Below, one piece after another: positions 54,068 through 63,863 of a DNA stretch of 64,000 nt. The stretch comes from Maricaulis sp039978735 (GTDB lineage: Bacteria > Pseudomonadota > Alphaproteobacteria > Caulobacterales > Maricaulaceae). Positions within the stretch are counted from its first letter, which is position 1. Every line of letters begins with the position of its first letter. A model generated the notes under the pieces. The model had not been told where the DNA came from. It ran no database searches and saw nothing but the letters and a program-made list of their open reading frames with translations. The stretch spans positions 27,877 through 91,876 of the forward strand of contig NZ_JBDWAS010000033.1 in NCBI RefSeq assembly GCF_039978735.1, read 5' to 3'. The translations under genes were made by a program, and so were the position numbers.

Positions 54068-55192
54068 TCAGAAGCCGAGCGCGCGGCCGACATAGCCCGG
54101 CAGGTCCGACATCAACAGGCCGAACTCGCCGCGCGCGATGGCCGGCAGCAGGATGGCCAGGACGACGCTGATCACCAGGCCGATGAAGGCCCGCAGGACG
54201 TCGGACACAACGTCCCAGAGTGCGTCCATGTGCGAGCGCAGGCCGGCGACATAGGAGATCGCGATCTCGCGGCCGGCCAGCATGCCCAGGAAGACCCAGG
54301 TGGTGCTCATCGGGATGTCGTTCAGTTCCTTGAAGAAATACAGGATCACGCCGTAGATGAAGTCGATCAGCGTGGCGGCGCGTACATCGGTCGTATTGGT
54401 CTTGCTCAGGACGATTTTCTGGATCTCGCCGCCGCGCGTCGCGAAGATGATCGCGTGCAGCGCCAGCATGACCAGTGTCGCGAAGACCAGCAGCATCGGC
54501 GAGAAGCTGACCTGGGTCTGCATCACGGCGACACCGTCCTGCAGCAGCGGTGCGCCGTTTTCCATCACCGGCACGAGCTCGGTCGTGCGCGGCAGGAAGA
54601 CGAAGATGTTCGCCAGGTCCTGCATCAGCCATTGCGACCACAGGAAGGCGGTCGACAGCCATTGCAGCAGGAACCAGTAGGGCTTGTGCGGCTCGGAGTG
54701 GGTGCGATGCACCCAGCGCTCGAAGATGCGCGAGATGACGAGATAGACCGCGAAGGCCGCGCCGATTGCGACGATGTAGCCCAGGGCCGACTTGGTCAGC
54801 ATTTTCGGCAGCACGCCTTCGGTCTCGGCGCCGCCGGTGAGGGCGAAGATCGTCAGGACGAGGAAGGTCGTGGAGACCGGCACGCCGAAACGCGTCAGCA
54901 CCAGCAGGAAGAGCGGCGGGATGGCGTGCCACCATTTCACGCCGCCTTCGGGATAGGGCAGCTCGTTCAGCCGGTCGAAGGCGATGTCCTGATTGCCGCC
55001 GAAATAGCCCCACAACATCACCGCCGTGAGGATCGAGCAGGCGTAGAGCCAGAGGATCCACCAGGGGCGCTTGGCGTTGGAGGACAGAAAGGTGCCCAGC
55101 GTCTGGATCGCGTCATTGGCCACGATCGAGTAGGAGGCGATCAAAAAGCCGACAATCGAGAAGACCCAGGCTGCAAGCGTAAGATCAGCCAT
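54068..55192 (-). CDS. PiT-like inorganic phosphate transporter
   Basis: 374 residues, about nine to ten hydrophobic segments. The two PiT repeats are recognisable: ANDAIQTLGTFLSSN with GVPVSTTFLVL in the first and DIPMSTTWVFLGMLAGRE in the second. Spacing and several residues differ from classical PitA, so the ion carried could also be something similar, such as sulfate. A weak Pho-box-like site at 55281-55297 lies about 90 bp upstream. It is flanked on both sides by related HTH regulators. Confidence 0.72.
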   Translation of the reverse strand: MADLTLAAWVFSIVGFLIASYSIVANDAIQTLGTFLSSNAKRPWWILWLYACSILTAVMLWGYFGGNQDIAFDRLNELPYPEGGVKWWHAIPPLFLLVLTRFGVPVSTTFLVLTIFALTGGAETEGVLPKMLTKSALGYIVAIGAAFAVYLVISRIFERWVHRTHSEPHKPYWFLLQWLSTAFLWSQWLMQDLANIFVFLPRTTELVPVMENGAPLLQDGVAVMQTQVSFSPMLLVFATLVMLALHAIIFATRGGEIQKIVLSKTNTTDVRAATLIDFIYGVILYFFKELNDIPMSTTWVFLGMLAGREIAISYVAGLRSHMDALWDVVSDVLRAFIGLVISVVLAILLPAIARGEFGLLMSDLPGYVGRALGF

Positions 55193-55280
55193 GACGGACT
55201 ACCTTTCTTCCGGGAAGTGCGGGGGCAGGTAGCAAGTTCCCTGTCGGCGGATCAATCGGCAAACGGCAACCGGGTGACAA

Positions 55281-55297
55281 TTTCACAAAACTGTCGT
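55281..55297 (-). promoter_or_regulatory. Weak Pho-box-like direct repeat
   Basis: ATTTCAC-AAAA-CTGTCGT (55280-55297): the second unit matches CTGTCAT in six of seven bases, the first in four. It lies in the 234-bp gap between the divergent PiT-like gene and the first HTH-PAS gene, which is otherwise free of genes. Confidence 0.3.
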
Positions 55298-55364
55298 GTT
55301 GCATGTCCGGTGCTGCGTCCGGAAGGTAGCGTTAAGCCTCCATCTTCACATCGGGCCGGTTTAG

Positions 55365-55381
55365 GGTTATAAAATATAACC
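55365..55381. promoter_or_regulatory. Perfect operator-like palindrome upstream of the HTH-PAS array
   Basis: GGTTATA-AAA-TATAACC, 45 bp before the first ATG of the array at 55427 and overlapping a likely -10 region. The symmetry and position suggest an autoregulatory site for an XRE-type repressor. Confidence 0.55.
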
Positions 55382-55426
55382 GCTGCCCCTCGTGGCCGGC
55401 GCGCCGTCCAGAACGGAGATGCGCAC

Positions 55427-56074
55427 ATGAATTCTATGACCCGCACGATCGAGGCCCAGGCCATCCACTGGCCTTCGGTGATCCGCCATTATCGCTTGTC
55501 CAAGGGATTGAAACAGGCCGCGCTGGCGCACGATCTCAATGTCACCCAGACCATGGTGTCGCGTTGGGAAAGCGGCATGGCGCTCCCCAGCCCCCGTATC
55601 CAGGAACGCATTTTCGACCTCTACTGGTCGTCACACACATCGGTCTCGCGCGCGGCCTGGATGGACCGGATCGGGCGGCACCCCTCTCTCGTTGCCGTGA
55701 TCGATGTGCGCGGGCGGATCGAGCGGGCCAGCCGCGGTCTTGTCAGGACGCTGGGCTGCGAACGACACGCTGTCGAGGGGCGCTATCTGGCCGAGGCATT
55801 CCAGGGCGATCTCGTCGACCTGTTCGACACGTTCGATGCCAGCGGCTTCTTCGAGGGCCGTGTCGCGTCGGCGGAAAGCATGGACCGGATCGAGTTCCTG
55901 CCGCCGGGCAGGGGTGCGCCGGTGACACGGCTCGTGCACGGCCTGCACCGGCCCACCTTCCTGCCCGGTCCGCGTATCGTCTGGCTGCTGTCGGCGGCCG
56001 AGGTGACCCCGGCCGTCTTCGAGGACGTGCGGACGCGGATCGGCGGGCCGCGCGTGATCCGCAAGGGCATCTGA
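55427..56074 (+). CDS. HTH-PAS regulator 1 of a tandem array
   Basis: 215 residues. XRE-type HTH at about 15-60 (IRHYRLSKGLKQAALAHD, then NVTQTMVSRWESGM) and a PAS-like domain at about 80-200 (LVAVIDVRGRIERASRG, GCERHAVEGRYLAEAFQGD). The PAS fold binds small ligands or cofactors. The ATG at 55427 follows GGAGATGCGCAC. The next gene begins one base after its stop. Closely similar to the next two genes; gene duplication is evident. Likely a ligand-sensing transcription regulator; target genes unknown. Confidence 0.85.
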   Translation: MNSMTRTIEAQAIHWPSVIRHYRLSKGLKQAALAHDLNVTQTMVSRWESGMALPSPRIQERIFDLYWSSHTSVSRAAWMDRIGRHPSLVAVIDVRGRIERASRGLVRTLGCERHAVEGRYLAEAFQGDLVDLFDTFDASGFFEGRVASAESMDRIEFLPPGRGAPVTRLVHGLHRPTFLPGPRIVWLLSAAEVTPAVFEDVRTRIGGPRVIRKGI

Positions 56075-56075
56075 C

Positions 56076-56726
56076 ATGCCCCGGCGTGCGCAGAGGGCGA
56101 TGAGTGTCGAACCGCCGGATCTCTGGCGTGCGCGCCTGCGGCGGTTCCGCTTCACGCACAATATCAAGCAGGCCGCCCTGGCGGCCGATCTTGGGGTCAC
56201 CCAGGCGATGGTGTCGCGCTGGGAGTCCGGCGTGGTGACCCCGAGTGCCGAGATGCGCGCCCGCATCATGGACATGTTCGAGACCGGTGAGGTCTCGGCG
56301 CCGCTGATCGACTGGCGCAGTCACACCGCCGCCCAGCCCGGCATTGCAGCGGTGATCGACCGGGCCGGCGTGATCGAGACAGCCAGCGCCGGGCTGCTGC
56401 GTCTGCTGGGACGCGACCGCGCCGAGGTTGAAGGCGCCAGGCTGGAAGACGTGGTCTCCGGCGACCTGCCGGACCTCTTCCAAACGCTTGGCGCGTCGGG
56501 ATTCTTTGACGGCAGGCTCGAAAGCGTCGAAAGTGTGGATCGATATACCTTCGTCGATCGCGAGGGACAGGTGAGCAGCCTGTGCATCGAAGGATTGCAC
56601 TGGCCGCACACGGGCGAGGATGGGGCGATCCGCTGGATGCTGTCCGGTGCCCCGATCGACGAGGGCGAATACGAAACACTGTGCCGCGAGCTGGCCGGCA
56701 AGGTCGCGCTCCATCCGGCACGCTGA
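56076..56726 (+). CDS. HTH-PAS regulator 2 of a tandem array
   Basis: 216 residues (an ATG at 56100 is also possible). HTH NIKQAALAADLGVTQAMVSRWESG at about 30-60, PAS-like part at about 85-200 (AAVIDRAGVIETASAGLLRLLG, then VEGARLEDVVSGDLPDLF). It starts one base after the previous stop, so translation is probably coupled. HTH helices are nearly identical to those of regulator 3, which suggests they bind the same or similar DNA sites. Confidence 0.85.
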   Translation: MPRRAQRAMSVEPPDLWRARLRRFRFTHNIKQAALAADLGVTQAMVSRWESGVVTPSAEMRARIMDMFETGEVSAPLIDWRSHTAAQPGIAAVIDRAGVIETASAGLLRLLGRDRAEVEGARLEDVVSGDLPDLFQTLGASGFFDGRLESVESVDRYTFVDREGQVSSLCIEGLHWPHTGEDGAIRWMLSGAPIDEGEYETLCRELAGKVALHPAR

Positions 56727-56746
56727 GCCCTGAAGGGGGGGCAGAA

Positions 56747-57391
56747 TTGGTACAGGATATCAAACTGTCTGTGTCTTCCAGCAAGGTGAACTGGCCGTCG
56801 GTGATCCGGAACTTCCGGATGTCGAAACGGCTCAAACAGGCTGCGCTGGCGGCAGATCTGGGCGTGACCCAGGCGATGATCTCGCGCTGGGAGAACGGCG
56901 ACAGCGATCCGCCCGAACGGGTCAAGCGCCGCATGGCCGAACTGGTGCAGGACGCCTTCGTGGTTGCGCCGGCACCCACCTGGGTCGATCTCATCACGCT
57001 GAACCCGTCGGTCGAGTTCGTGACGGACTCGATGGGCATGGTGAAGGCGATCTCGCGCGGTGCGCTGGAACTGTTCGGCATGGCGCGTCACGAAATCGAG
57101 GGGCGCAATCTCCGCGACTTCGTCGGCGGCGACTTCATGTCGGCGCTGGAGCGGATCCGCGAGGAGGGCATGTTCCAGAGCAATCTGGCCTACGCCCAGA
57201 GCCTCGGGTCGATGGAGATCAATGTGTCCTCGGGCATGCAGTCGCGCCTGTGCGACTTCCTGCACTGGCCGCGCATTTCCGAAGCCCGGACTGTCTACTG
57301 CATCCATTCCGGCGCCGTGCTGGACGAGTCCCGCTACACCTCGCGCCTGGAAGAACGCGGCGAGAAGATCGTCTTCCGCCGGACCTTCTGA
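56747..57391 (+). CDS. HTH-PAS regulator 3 of a tandem array
   Basis: 214 residues from a TTG at 56747 with AAGGGGGG five bases upstream; the longer open frame from 56582 only overlaps regulator 2. The HTH RLKQAALAADLGVTQAMISR at about 30-50 and a PAS-like domain at about 80-200 (VEFVTDSMGMVKAISRGALE, EIEGRNLRDFVGGDF) follow the common plan. Rare TTG use may keep it at a lower level than its partners. Ends before the strong bidirectional terminator at 57419. Confidence 0.83.
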   Translation: MVQDIKLSVSSSKVNWPSVIRNFRMSKRLKQAALAADLGVTQAMISRWENGDSDPPERVKRRMAELVQDAFVVAPAPTWVDLITLNPSVEFVTDSMGMVKAISRGALELFGMARHEIEGRNLRDFVGGDFMSALERIREEGMFQSNLAYAQSLGSMEINVSSGMQSRLCDFLHWPRISEARTVYCIHSGAVLDESRYTSRLEERGEKIVFRRTF

Positions 57392-57418
57392 TCGCGGGCA
57401 TCAGATACCGGACATGAA

Positions 57419-57449
57419 AAAGGGGCGGCTCCAGCGGAGCCGCCCCTTT
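57419..57449. terminator. Bidirectional rho-independent terminator
   Basis: A 12-bp perfect GC stem AGGGGCGGCTCC / GGAGCCGCCCCT with an AGC loop, extended to 14 bp by A/T pairs, with A- and T-runs on either side. It separates the convergent HTH-PAS array and M28 peptidase gene. Confidence 0.92.
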
Positions 57450-57470
57450 GCTGTCAGGCCTGCGCCCGCG

Positions 57471-59198
<1,728 letters not shown>

Positions 59199-59322
59199 GG
59201 TTCTCCCCCATGTTGCGGCCAACTGGGCCTTGGGCTTTGGCGCAAAACTGTGGCACATCCTGCATTCGTGCTCGTCGCACACAAGGGGTGGCGTCACTGA
59301 GATCGCGCGGAAATGGGGTTTG

Positions 59323-59352
59323 ACCAAACCTGAATGACCATTCATGTTTGGT
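59323..59352. promoter_or_regulatory. 30-bp operator-like palindrome upstream of the MFS gene
   Basis: ACCAAACCTGAATG-AC-CATTCATGTTTGGT: 14-bp arms with one mismatch. Its core TGAATG-N2-CATTCA is a common TetR-family operator pattern. It lies 57 bp before the MFS start, next to a TTGACC (59354-59359) that could be a -35 box. The regulator gene is not in the window. Confidence 0.6.
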
Positions 59353-59409
59353 GTTGACCACACACAAGAAGAGTGGGTCGAAAGACCGGTACGCCTGAGG
59401 GGAGAGATC

Positions 59410-61152
59410 ATGGCGGATACGAATGCAGGTGCTGCGCAAGGCAGCAACTTGCCCGGAGCGGGCTATCGCAGCCTGGTCATGGTGCTGCTGTTCCTGGTTT
59501 ATGCGTTCAACTTCCTGGACCGCCAGATCATTTCCATCCTGGCCATTCCGATCAAGGAAGATCTGGGCCTGACCGACGAACAGCTCGGCCTCCTCGGCGG
59601 CATCGCTTTCGCACTCCTCTACTCCACGCTCGGCGTGCCGATCGCCTGGTTTGCCGACCGGTTCAACCGGACCTGGATCATGACCGCGGCGCTGACCATC
59701 TGGAGCGGCTTCACGGCGCTCAGCGGCTTCGCCCAGAACTTCATGCAGCTCTTTCTGGCGCGTGTCGGCGTGGGCGTGGGCGAAGCGGGCGGTGTCGCAC
59801 CGGCCTACACGATCATCGCCGACTATTATCCGCCCTCCAAGCGCGCCCGGGCGCTGGCGATCTACTCGCTCGGCATTCCCGTGGGCAGCGCCTTCGGCGT
59901 CATCGCCGGTTCGCAGATTGCCGGCGGCGGCATCTCTGACGCGCTGGACTGGCGCTCCGCCTTCTTCATCGTCGGTATTGCCGGCATCGTTCTGGCGCCG
60001 ATTTTCAAACTCGTCGTGCGTGAGCCCAAGCGCGGTCAGTACGACGCACCGGCCGTGGCCGCGAAAGTCGAGGCACCCAGCGAAACGGTCGATGTCTATC
60101 CGGCCGATCGCATCCGCATTCTCTCGATTGCCGGTGCGGTCCTGCTCGCCCTGCCCAGCCTGCTCTCCATCTTCAATGCCGTCGTGTTCGGTGCGACCCC
60201 GGTGCAGTCGGTCGGCCTGCTTGCTGCGACGGCTGCCGTGGCGGCCGTGTGCGGCTGGTTTGGCGGACAGTGGATCGGCCGCCAGTCGAAAGGGCTGCCG
60301 CTGGCGCTGGGCCTGTCTGTCCTGATGGTCCTGCCGGGCCTGGTGGCCTGGTTCGTGCCGGCCCTGACGGGCGGTGCCCCCATCGGCACGGCAGCGATCG
60401 CCTGGCTGATCGGCCGGGCCATCGCGGGTGCGCTGATCGGTTTCTTCTTCGCCACCTTCCGCGAATTCATGATGCTGGCCCTGCGCAAGCCGAGCTTCTG
60501 GCTGATGATCCTGGGCGCCTCGGCCTCGTCGATGATGGGCTATGGCGTCTTCTTCTGGCTGCCCTCCTTCTTTGCGCGCAGCTTCCAGCTGTCGCTGACC
60601 GAGACGGGCTGGCTGTTCGGCGGCGTGCTGTTCGTGGCCGGCAGCCTGGGCATCTTCCTGGGCGGCGTGATGGGCGACTGGATGGGCAAGCGCAAGCGCT
60701 CGGCCTTCGCCACGGTTCCCGCCGTCGCCTTCCTGCTGTGCGCGCCGCTTTACTGGGCCGGCGTGATGTCGCCGTCCGCGACGATGGCGGTCGCCCTGCT
60801 CTTCATCCCGACGGCGCTCGGCCTGGCCTGGCTGGGTCCGGTTCTCTCGGCCTTCCAGCACCTGGTGCCGCCGCACATGCGCACCAGCGCCTCGTCGGTC
60901 TTCCTGCTGATCAACAATCTTCTGGGTATTGGCGGCGGCGTCTACGTGCTGGGCCGGTTGTCGACCGCGCTGCAGCCGGCTTTCGGGGACGGTTCGCTGC
61001 GGATCTCGATCCTGATCGGTGCCAGCCTTTATCTGGTGGCCGCCTTCTTCATGTTCTGGGCATCGCGTTATCTGGCCCGTGACTGGGAAGGCGGGGGCGA
61101 CACCGTGCCGGTGCCGGAAGCGGAGCCGCCGACCGAGGCTGAACCCAGCTGA
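59410..61152 (+). CDS. MFS transporter, spinster-like
   Basis: 580 residues from the ATG at 59410 behind GGGGAGAGATC; an upstream in-frame ATG (59344) lies inside the palindrome. The first six-helix half has NFLDRQIISILAIPIKEDLG and FADRFNRTWI, typical of the spinster group. The middle is about 100 residues longer than usual and contains two or three extra hydrophobic segments (about 240-330). Then a second six-helix half follows. The alpha/beta hydrolase gene overlaps its stop, so the pair probably import and hydrolyse one substrate class. Confidence 0.88.
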   Translation: MADTNAGAAQGSNLPGAGYRSLVMVLLFLVYAFNFLDRQIISILAIPIKEDLGLTDEQLGLLGGIAFALLYSTLGVPIAWFADRFNRTWIMTAALTIWSGFTALSGFAQNFMQLFLARVGVGVGEAGGVAPAYTIIADYYPPSKRARALAIYSLGIPVGSAFGVIAGSQIAGGGISDALDWRSAFFIVGIAGIVLAPIFKLVVREPKRGQYDAPAVAAKVEAPSETVDVYPADRIRILSIAGAVLLALPSLLSIFNAVVFGATPVQSVGLLAATAAVAAVCGWFGGQWIGRQSKGLPLALGLSVLMVLPGLVAWFVPALTGGAPIGTAAIAWLIGRAIAGALIGFFFATFREFMMLALRKPSFWLMILGASASSMMGYGVFFWLPSFFARSFQLSLTETGWLFGGVLFVAGSLGIFLGGVMGDWMGKRKRSAFATVPAVAFLLCAPLYWAGVMSPSATMAVALLFIPTALGLAWLGPVLSAFQHLVPPHMRTSASSVFLLINNLLGIGGGVYVLGRLSTALQPAFGDGSLRISILIGASLYLVAAFFMFWASRYLARDWEGGGDTVPVPEAEPPTEAEPS

Positions 61153-62027
61153 TGACGGGTACCATGTTCACAGACCACTTCTTCACCAATGCCGACGGGC
61201 TGCGCATCCACTATCGCGACTATCCGGCCCAGGGCGAGGAGACCGGCGTGCCGGTGCTGTGCCTGCACGGGCTGACCCGCAATGTGAAGGACTTCGAGGA
61301 TCTGGCACCGCGGATCGCGGCGAAGGGGCGGCGGGTGATCGTCGCCTCCCAACGCGGCCGCGGCCGGTCGGATCCCGATCCGCAGGTCGAGCGCTACCAG
61401 CCGCCGGTCTATGCCGCCGACATGCTGGGCCTGCTCGACGCGCTGGGGATTGCCCGCGCGGTCTTTGTCGGCACCTCGATGGGCGGTCTGATGACCTTCG
61501 TCGTCGCCGGCATCCAGCCGCAACGCATCGCGGCGGCGGTGATCAATGATGTCGGACCGGTGGTCTCGAAGGAGGGCCTGGACCGGATCAAGCTGAACAC
61601 GTCCAGCCGCGATCCGGCGGCCAGCTGGGACGAGGCGGCGGTGCGCACGCGTGAGAGCAATCTGGCCGCCTTCCCGGCGCGCGCCGACGACGACGCCTTC
61701 TGGCTCGACTTCGCGAAGAAGACCTGGATCGACGGCGAGAATGGCGCGGTCGTGCTCGATTATGACGGCGCGATCCTGTCCATGCTGGGCGGCGATGACG
61801 GCCCGCTGCCGGAGCTCTGGGAGTTCTGGGAACCTTTCCGCACCATTCCGGCCCTCGTCGTGCGTGGCGGGATCAGCGACCTTCTCTCGCCGGAAACGGT
61901 GGCCGAAATGCGCCGGCGAAAGCCCGATCTGGGCGTGGTGGAAGTGCCCGATGTGGGCCACGCCCCCTTCATGACCGAGCCGGAGGCCTGGGCCGAGATC
62001 AGTACCTTCCTGGATCGGGTCGACTAA
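61152..62027 (+). CDS. Alpha/beta hydrolase co-expressed with the MFS transporter
   Basis: 291 residues. LHGLTRNVKDFEDLA gives the oxyanion region, VGTSMGGLMT the nucleophile Ser, GGISDLLSPET the Asp and VGHAPFMTEPE the His. This is the pattern of general esterase/lactonase-type hydrolases. The ATG overlaps the MFS stop (TGATG). Its stop codon overlaps that of the opposite-strand phosphatase by 3 nt (CTAA). Substrate unknown. Confidence 0.88.
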   Translation: MTGTMFTDHFFTNADGLRIHYRDYPAQGEETGVPVLCLHGLTRNVKDFEDLAPRIAAKGRRVIVASQRGRGRSDPDPQVERYQPPVYAADMLGLLDALGIARAVFVGTSMGGLMTFVVAGIQPQRIAAAVINDVGPVVSKEGLDRIKLNTSSRDPAASWDEAAVRTRESNLAAFPARADDDAFWLDFAKKTWIDGENGAVVLDYDGAILSMLGGDDGPLPELWEFWEPFRTIPALVVRGGISDLLSPETVAEMRRRKPDLGVVEVPDVGHAPFMTEPEAWAEISTFLDRVD

Positions 62028-62653
62028 CCGAAGGTTTGCGTCAGCAGGGTGGCATCCGGCTTTTCATTCCAGAACAGCCGGGCGCCGGCCTCGCCCTCGA
62101 TATCGGCGGCGCAGATATGGCCGGTCTTCACCTTGGCATTGCTGTCTGCACCGGTGAGGGCGGCATGCATATAGCGCAGCACGCCGTTGGAGGTGACGAC
62201 GAGGGTGAGGGGCCCCTGTGCCGCATCGCGCATGGCCGCGAGCGCGTTGGCCTTCAGCGTTATCTCGTCCGGCGACCAGTCGGCGGCGTCGGGACGGCGA
62301 TGATGCTTGTCCCAGCTGTCCAGCGCCTCCTGGCCGAACTCAGCGACTATCTCGTCATTCGACTTGCCGCCCCAGGAGCCGTAGTCGATCTCCTTCAGGC
62401 GTTCGTCGATCTCGGGCGTGCAGGCAAAGCCGGTCAGTCCCGCGACGATTTCCGCGGCGCGGCGCGTGCGCTTGAGCGGCCCGCAGACGATACGGCCCGG
62501 TGTCAGTCCGGCCGCGGCCAGGGCTTCACCCAGCGCCCGCGCCTGGGCCTCGCCGCTCTCGACCAGCGGCAGGTCTTCCTTCGCGCCGACCCAGACCGGC
62601 GTGTCGCCGGGGCCGAATGTATTGCCGTGGCGGGCGAGCAGGATTTTCGTCAT
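62024..62653 (-). CDS. Histidine phosphatase family protein
   Basis: 209 residues. LARHGNTF at residues 6-13 carries the catalytic His of the phosphoglycerate-mutase-like superfamily. The phosphate-pocket Arg pair is in CGPLKRTRRAAEI, and the acid residue in EIDYGSWGGKS; the later VVTSNGVLRY holds Asn where many members have the second His of SHG. That substitution may alter phosphatase activity. It overlaps the kdsB stop by 4 nt, so the two genes form an operon. Confidence 0.88.
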   Translation of the reverse strand: MTKILLARHGNTFGPGDTPVWVGAKEDLPLVESGEAQARALGEALAAAGLTPGRIVCGPLKRTRRAAEIVAGLTGFACTPEIDERLKEIDYGSWGGKSNDEIVAEFGQEALDSWDKHHRRPDAADWSPDEITLKANALAAMRDAAQGPLTLVVTSNGVLRYMHAALTGADSNAKVKTGHICAADIEGEAGARLFWNEKPDATLLTQTFG

Positions 62654-63432
62654 GCCACCAGCTCTCCCTCGCGGGCGATGATCTCTTCCACCCGCACGGC
62701 ATCCTCCGGCGCATCGACCGACCAGGCCGAGCGGCCGCGATAATCGGTCAGCACGACGCGGATCGGGATGCCGTTCTCCAGGGCGCGCAACTGTTCCAGG
62801 CTCTCGGTCAGCTCGAACGGGGTCGGCTCCAGCGCGACCAGTTTTTCAAGCGTGTCGCGGCGATAGCCGTAGAGGCCGATATGCTGATAGGCCGGCGCGC
62901 CTTCTGCGGGCTTGCGGCGGAAGGGGATGACGGCCTTGGAGAAATACATCGCGTCCATCGCCTTGTTGAACACGACGGTCGTGCCTGAGGCTGAGCCTTT
63001 CGCCTTGTCGGCGCGCATCCGGGCTTCGGTATCGGCGGGCAATTCGATGGCGGGCGTGGCCATTTGAAGCGAGGGATCTGCGCGCAGCGTCTCGGCAACG
63101 CCGCCGATCACCCAGGGCGGGATCAGCGGCGCGTCGCCCTGCACGTTGATGATGATTTCCGCATCGCTGTCGAGGCGGCGCACGGCGTCGAGCGCGCGTT
63201 CGGTCCCGTTACGGCAGGCCGGGTCCGTCATTACGGCTTCGCCGCCGGCGGCGGTCACGGCATCCAGGATGCGCGCGTCATCGGTCGCGACCACGACGCG
63301 GTCCACGCCGTCGGCCGCCGCCGCGATCCGCCAGACCCGCTCGATCATCATCCTGCCGGCGATCTTCGCCAGCGGCTTTCCGGGAAAGCGGGTTGACCCG
63401 TAGCGGGCCGGGATGACGGCAAGAACGGACAT
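62650..63432 (-). CDS. kdsB: CMP-KDO synthetase (3-deoxy-manno-octulosonate cytidylyltransferase)
   Basis: 260 residues from the ATG at 63432; the frame is open to 63540 but the extra part is not conserved. Nucleotide-sugar synthetase motifs: AVIPARYGSTRFPGKPL at the N terminus, IINVQGDAPLIPP, and HIGLYGYRRDTL. The usual QGDEPL has Ala in place of Glu here. It activates KDO for lipid A-core synthesis in the cytoplasm. Operon with the downstream histidine phosphatase, divergent from the small lipoprotein gene. Confidence 0.93.
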   Translation of the reverse strand: MSVLAVIPARYGSTRFPGKPLAKIAGRMMIERVWRIAAAADGVDRVVVATDDARILDAVTAAGGEAVMTDPACRNGTERALDAVRRLDSDAEIIINVQGDAPLIPPWVIGGVAETLRADPSLQMATPAIELPADTEARMRADKAKGSASGTTVVFNKAMDAMYFSKAVIPFRRKPAEGAPAYQHIGLYGYRRDTLEKLVALEPTPFELTESLEQLRALENGIPIRVVLTDYRGRSAWSVDAPEDAVRVEEIIAREGELVA

Positions 63433-63596
63433 GTGGCGCAGCTCCCTCGGCTTTTCCGGCTTGTTCCACACTCTGCCACGGATTTCCACTTCCGCACGCC
63501 GGACGGTGAAGCAGGTGACAGGCCGCGAGATATGCGGCAACCTGCGAGCGAGGGATGGTGCGATACGCCGTGCCGGGTACAGTGAAGGGATACACC

Positions 63597-63863
63597 ATGA
63601 AAAACCTAGTGATATTGAGTGTGGCCGGACTGGCTCTCACGGCGTGTGCGACCTCGGGCGGTCCGTCCGAGTCACGCGTTGAAGCAGCGCGTCAGGCTGC
63701 GATCGAGAGCGGTGAACTCGTCTGCCGCGAGCGTCGTCAAACCGGGTCGCAGTTCCGGCGGCAGACCTGCCTGACACCGGAAGACTGGGCGCGGATGGAA
63801 GGTGATGTGGACACCGCCTTCCGCGACATAAATCGTGGCGAGCCTCTGAGCGACAACAACTAG
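63597..63863 (+). CDS. Small lipoprotein of unknown function, possibly truncated by an IS
   Basis: 88 residues from the ATG at 63597 (AAGGGA seven bases upstream). MKNLVILSVAGLALTACATS is a signal peptide with the lipobox LTAC. The mature part has two Cys (VCRERRQTGSQFRRQTCLT), a pattern seen in small alphaproteobacterial envelope lipoproteins of unknown role. The stop codon TAG is at 63861-63863, exactly where the IS left end seems to begin, so the original C terminus may have been longer. Confidence 0.8.
   Translation: MKNLVILSVAGLALTACATSGGPSESRVEAARQAAIESGELVCRERRQTGSQFRRQTCLTPEDWARMEGDVDTAFRDINRGEPLSDNN

Noticed and set aside
53391..55061. A 556-codon minus-strand frame joining the HTH gene to an upstream region
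   Set aside because: The upstream two thirds is another frame of the PiT-like gene; only the C-terminal HTH part is real.
62836..63432. The Ala in QGDAPL of KdsB as a sign of a broken gene
   Set aside because: The rest of the motifs and length are normal and the change is conservative in position; not enough to call it inactive.
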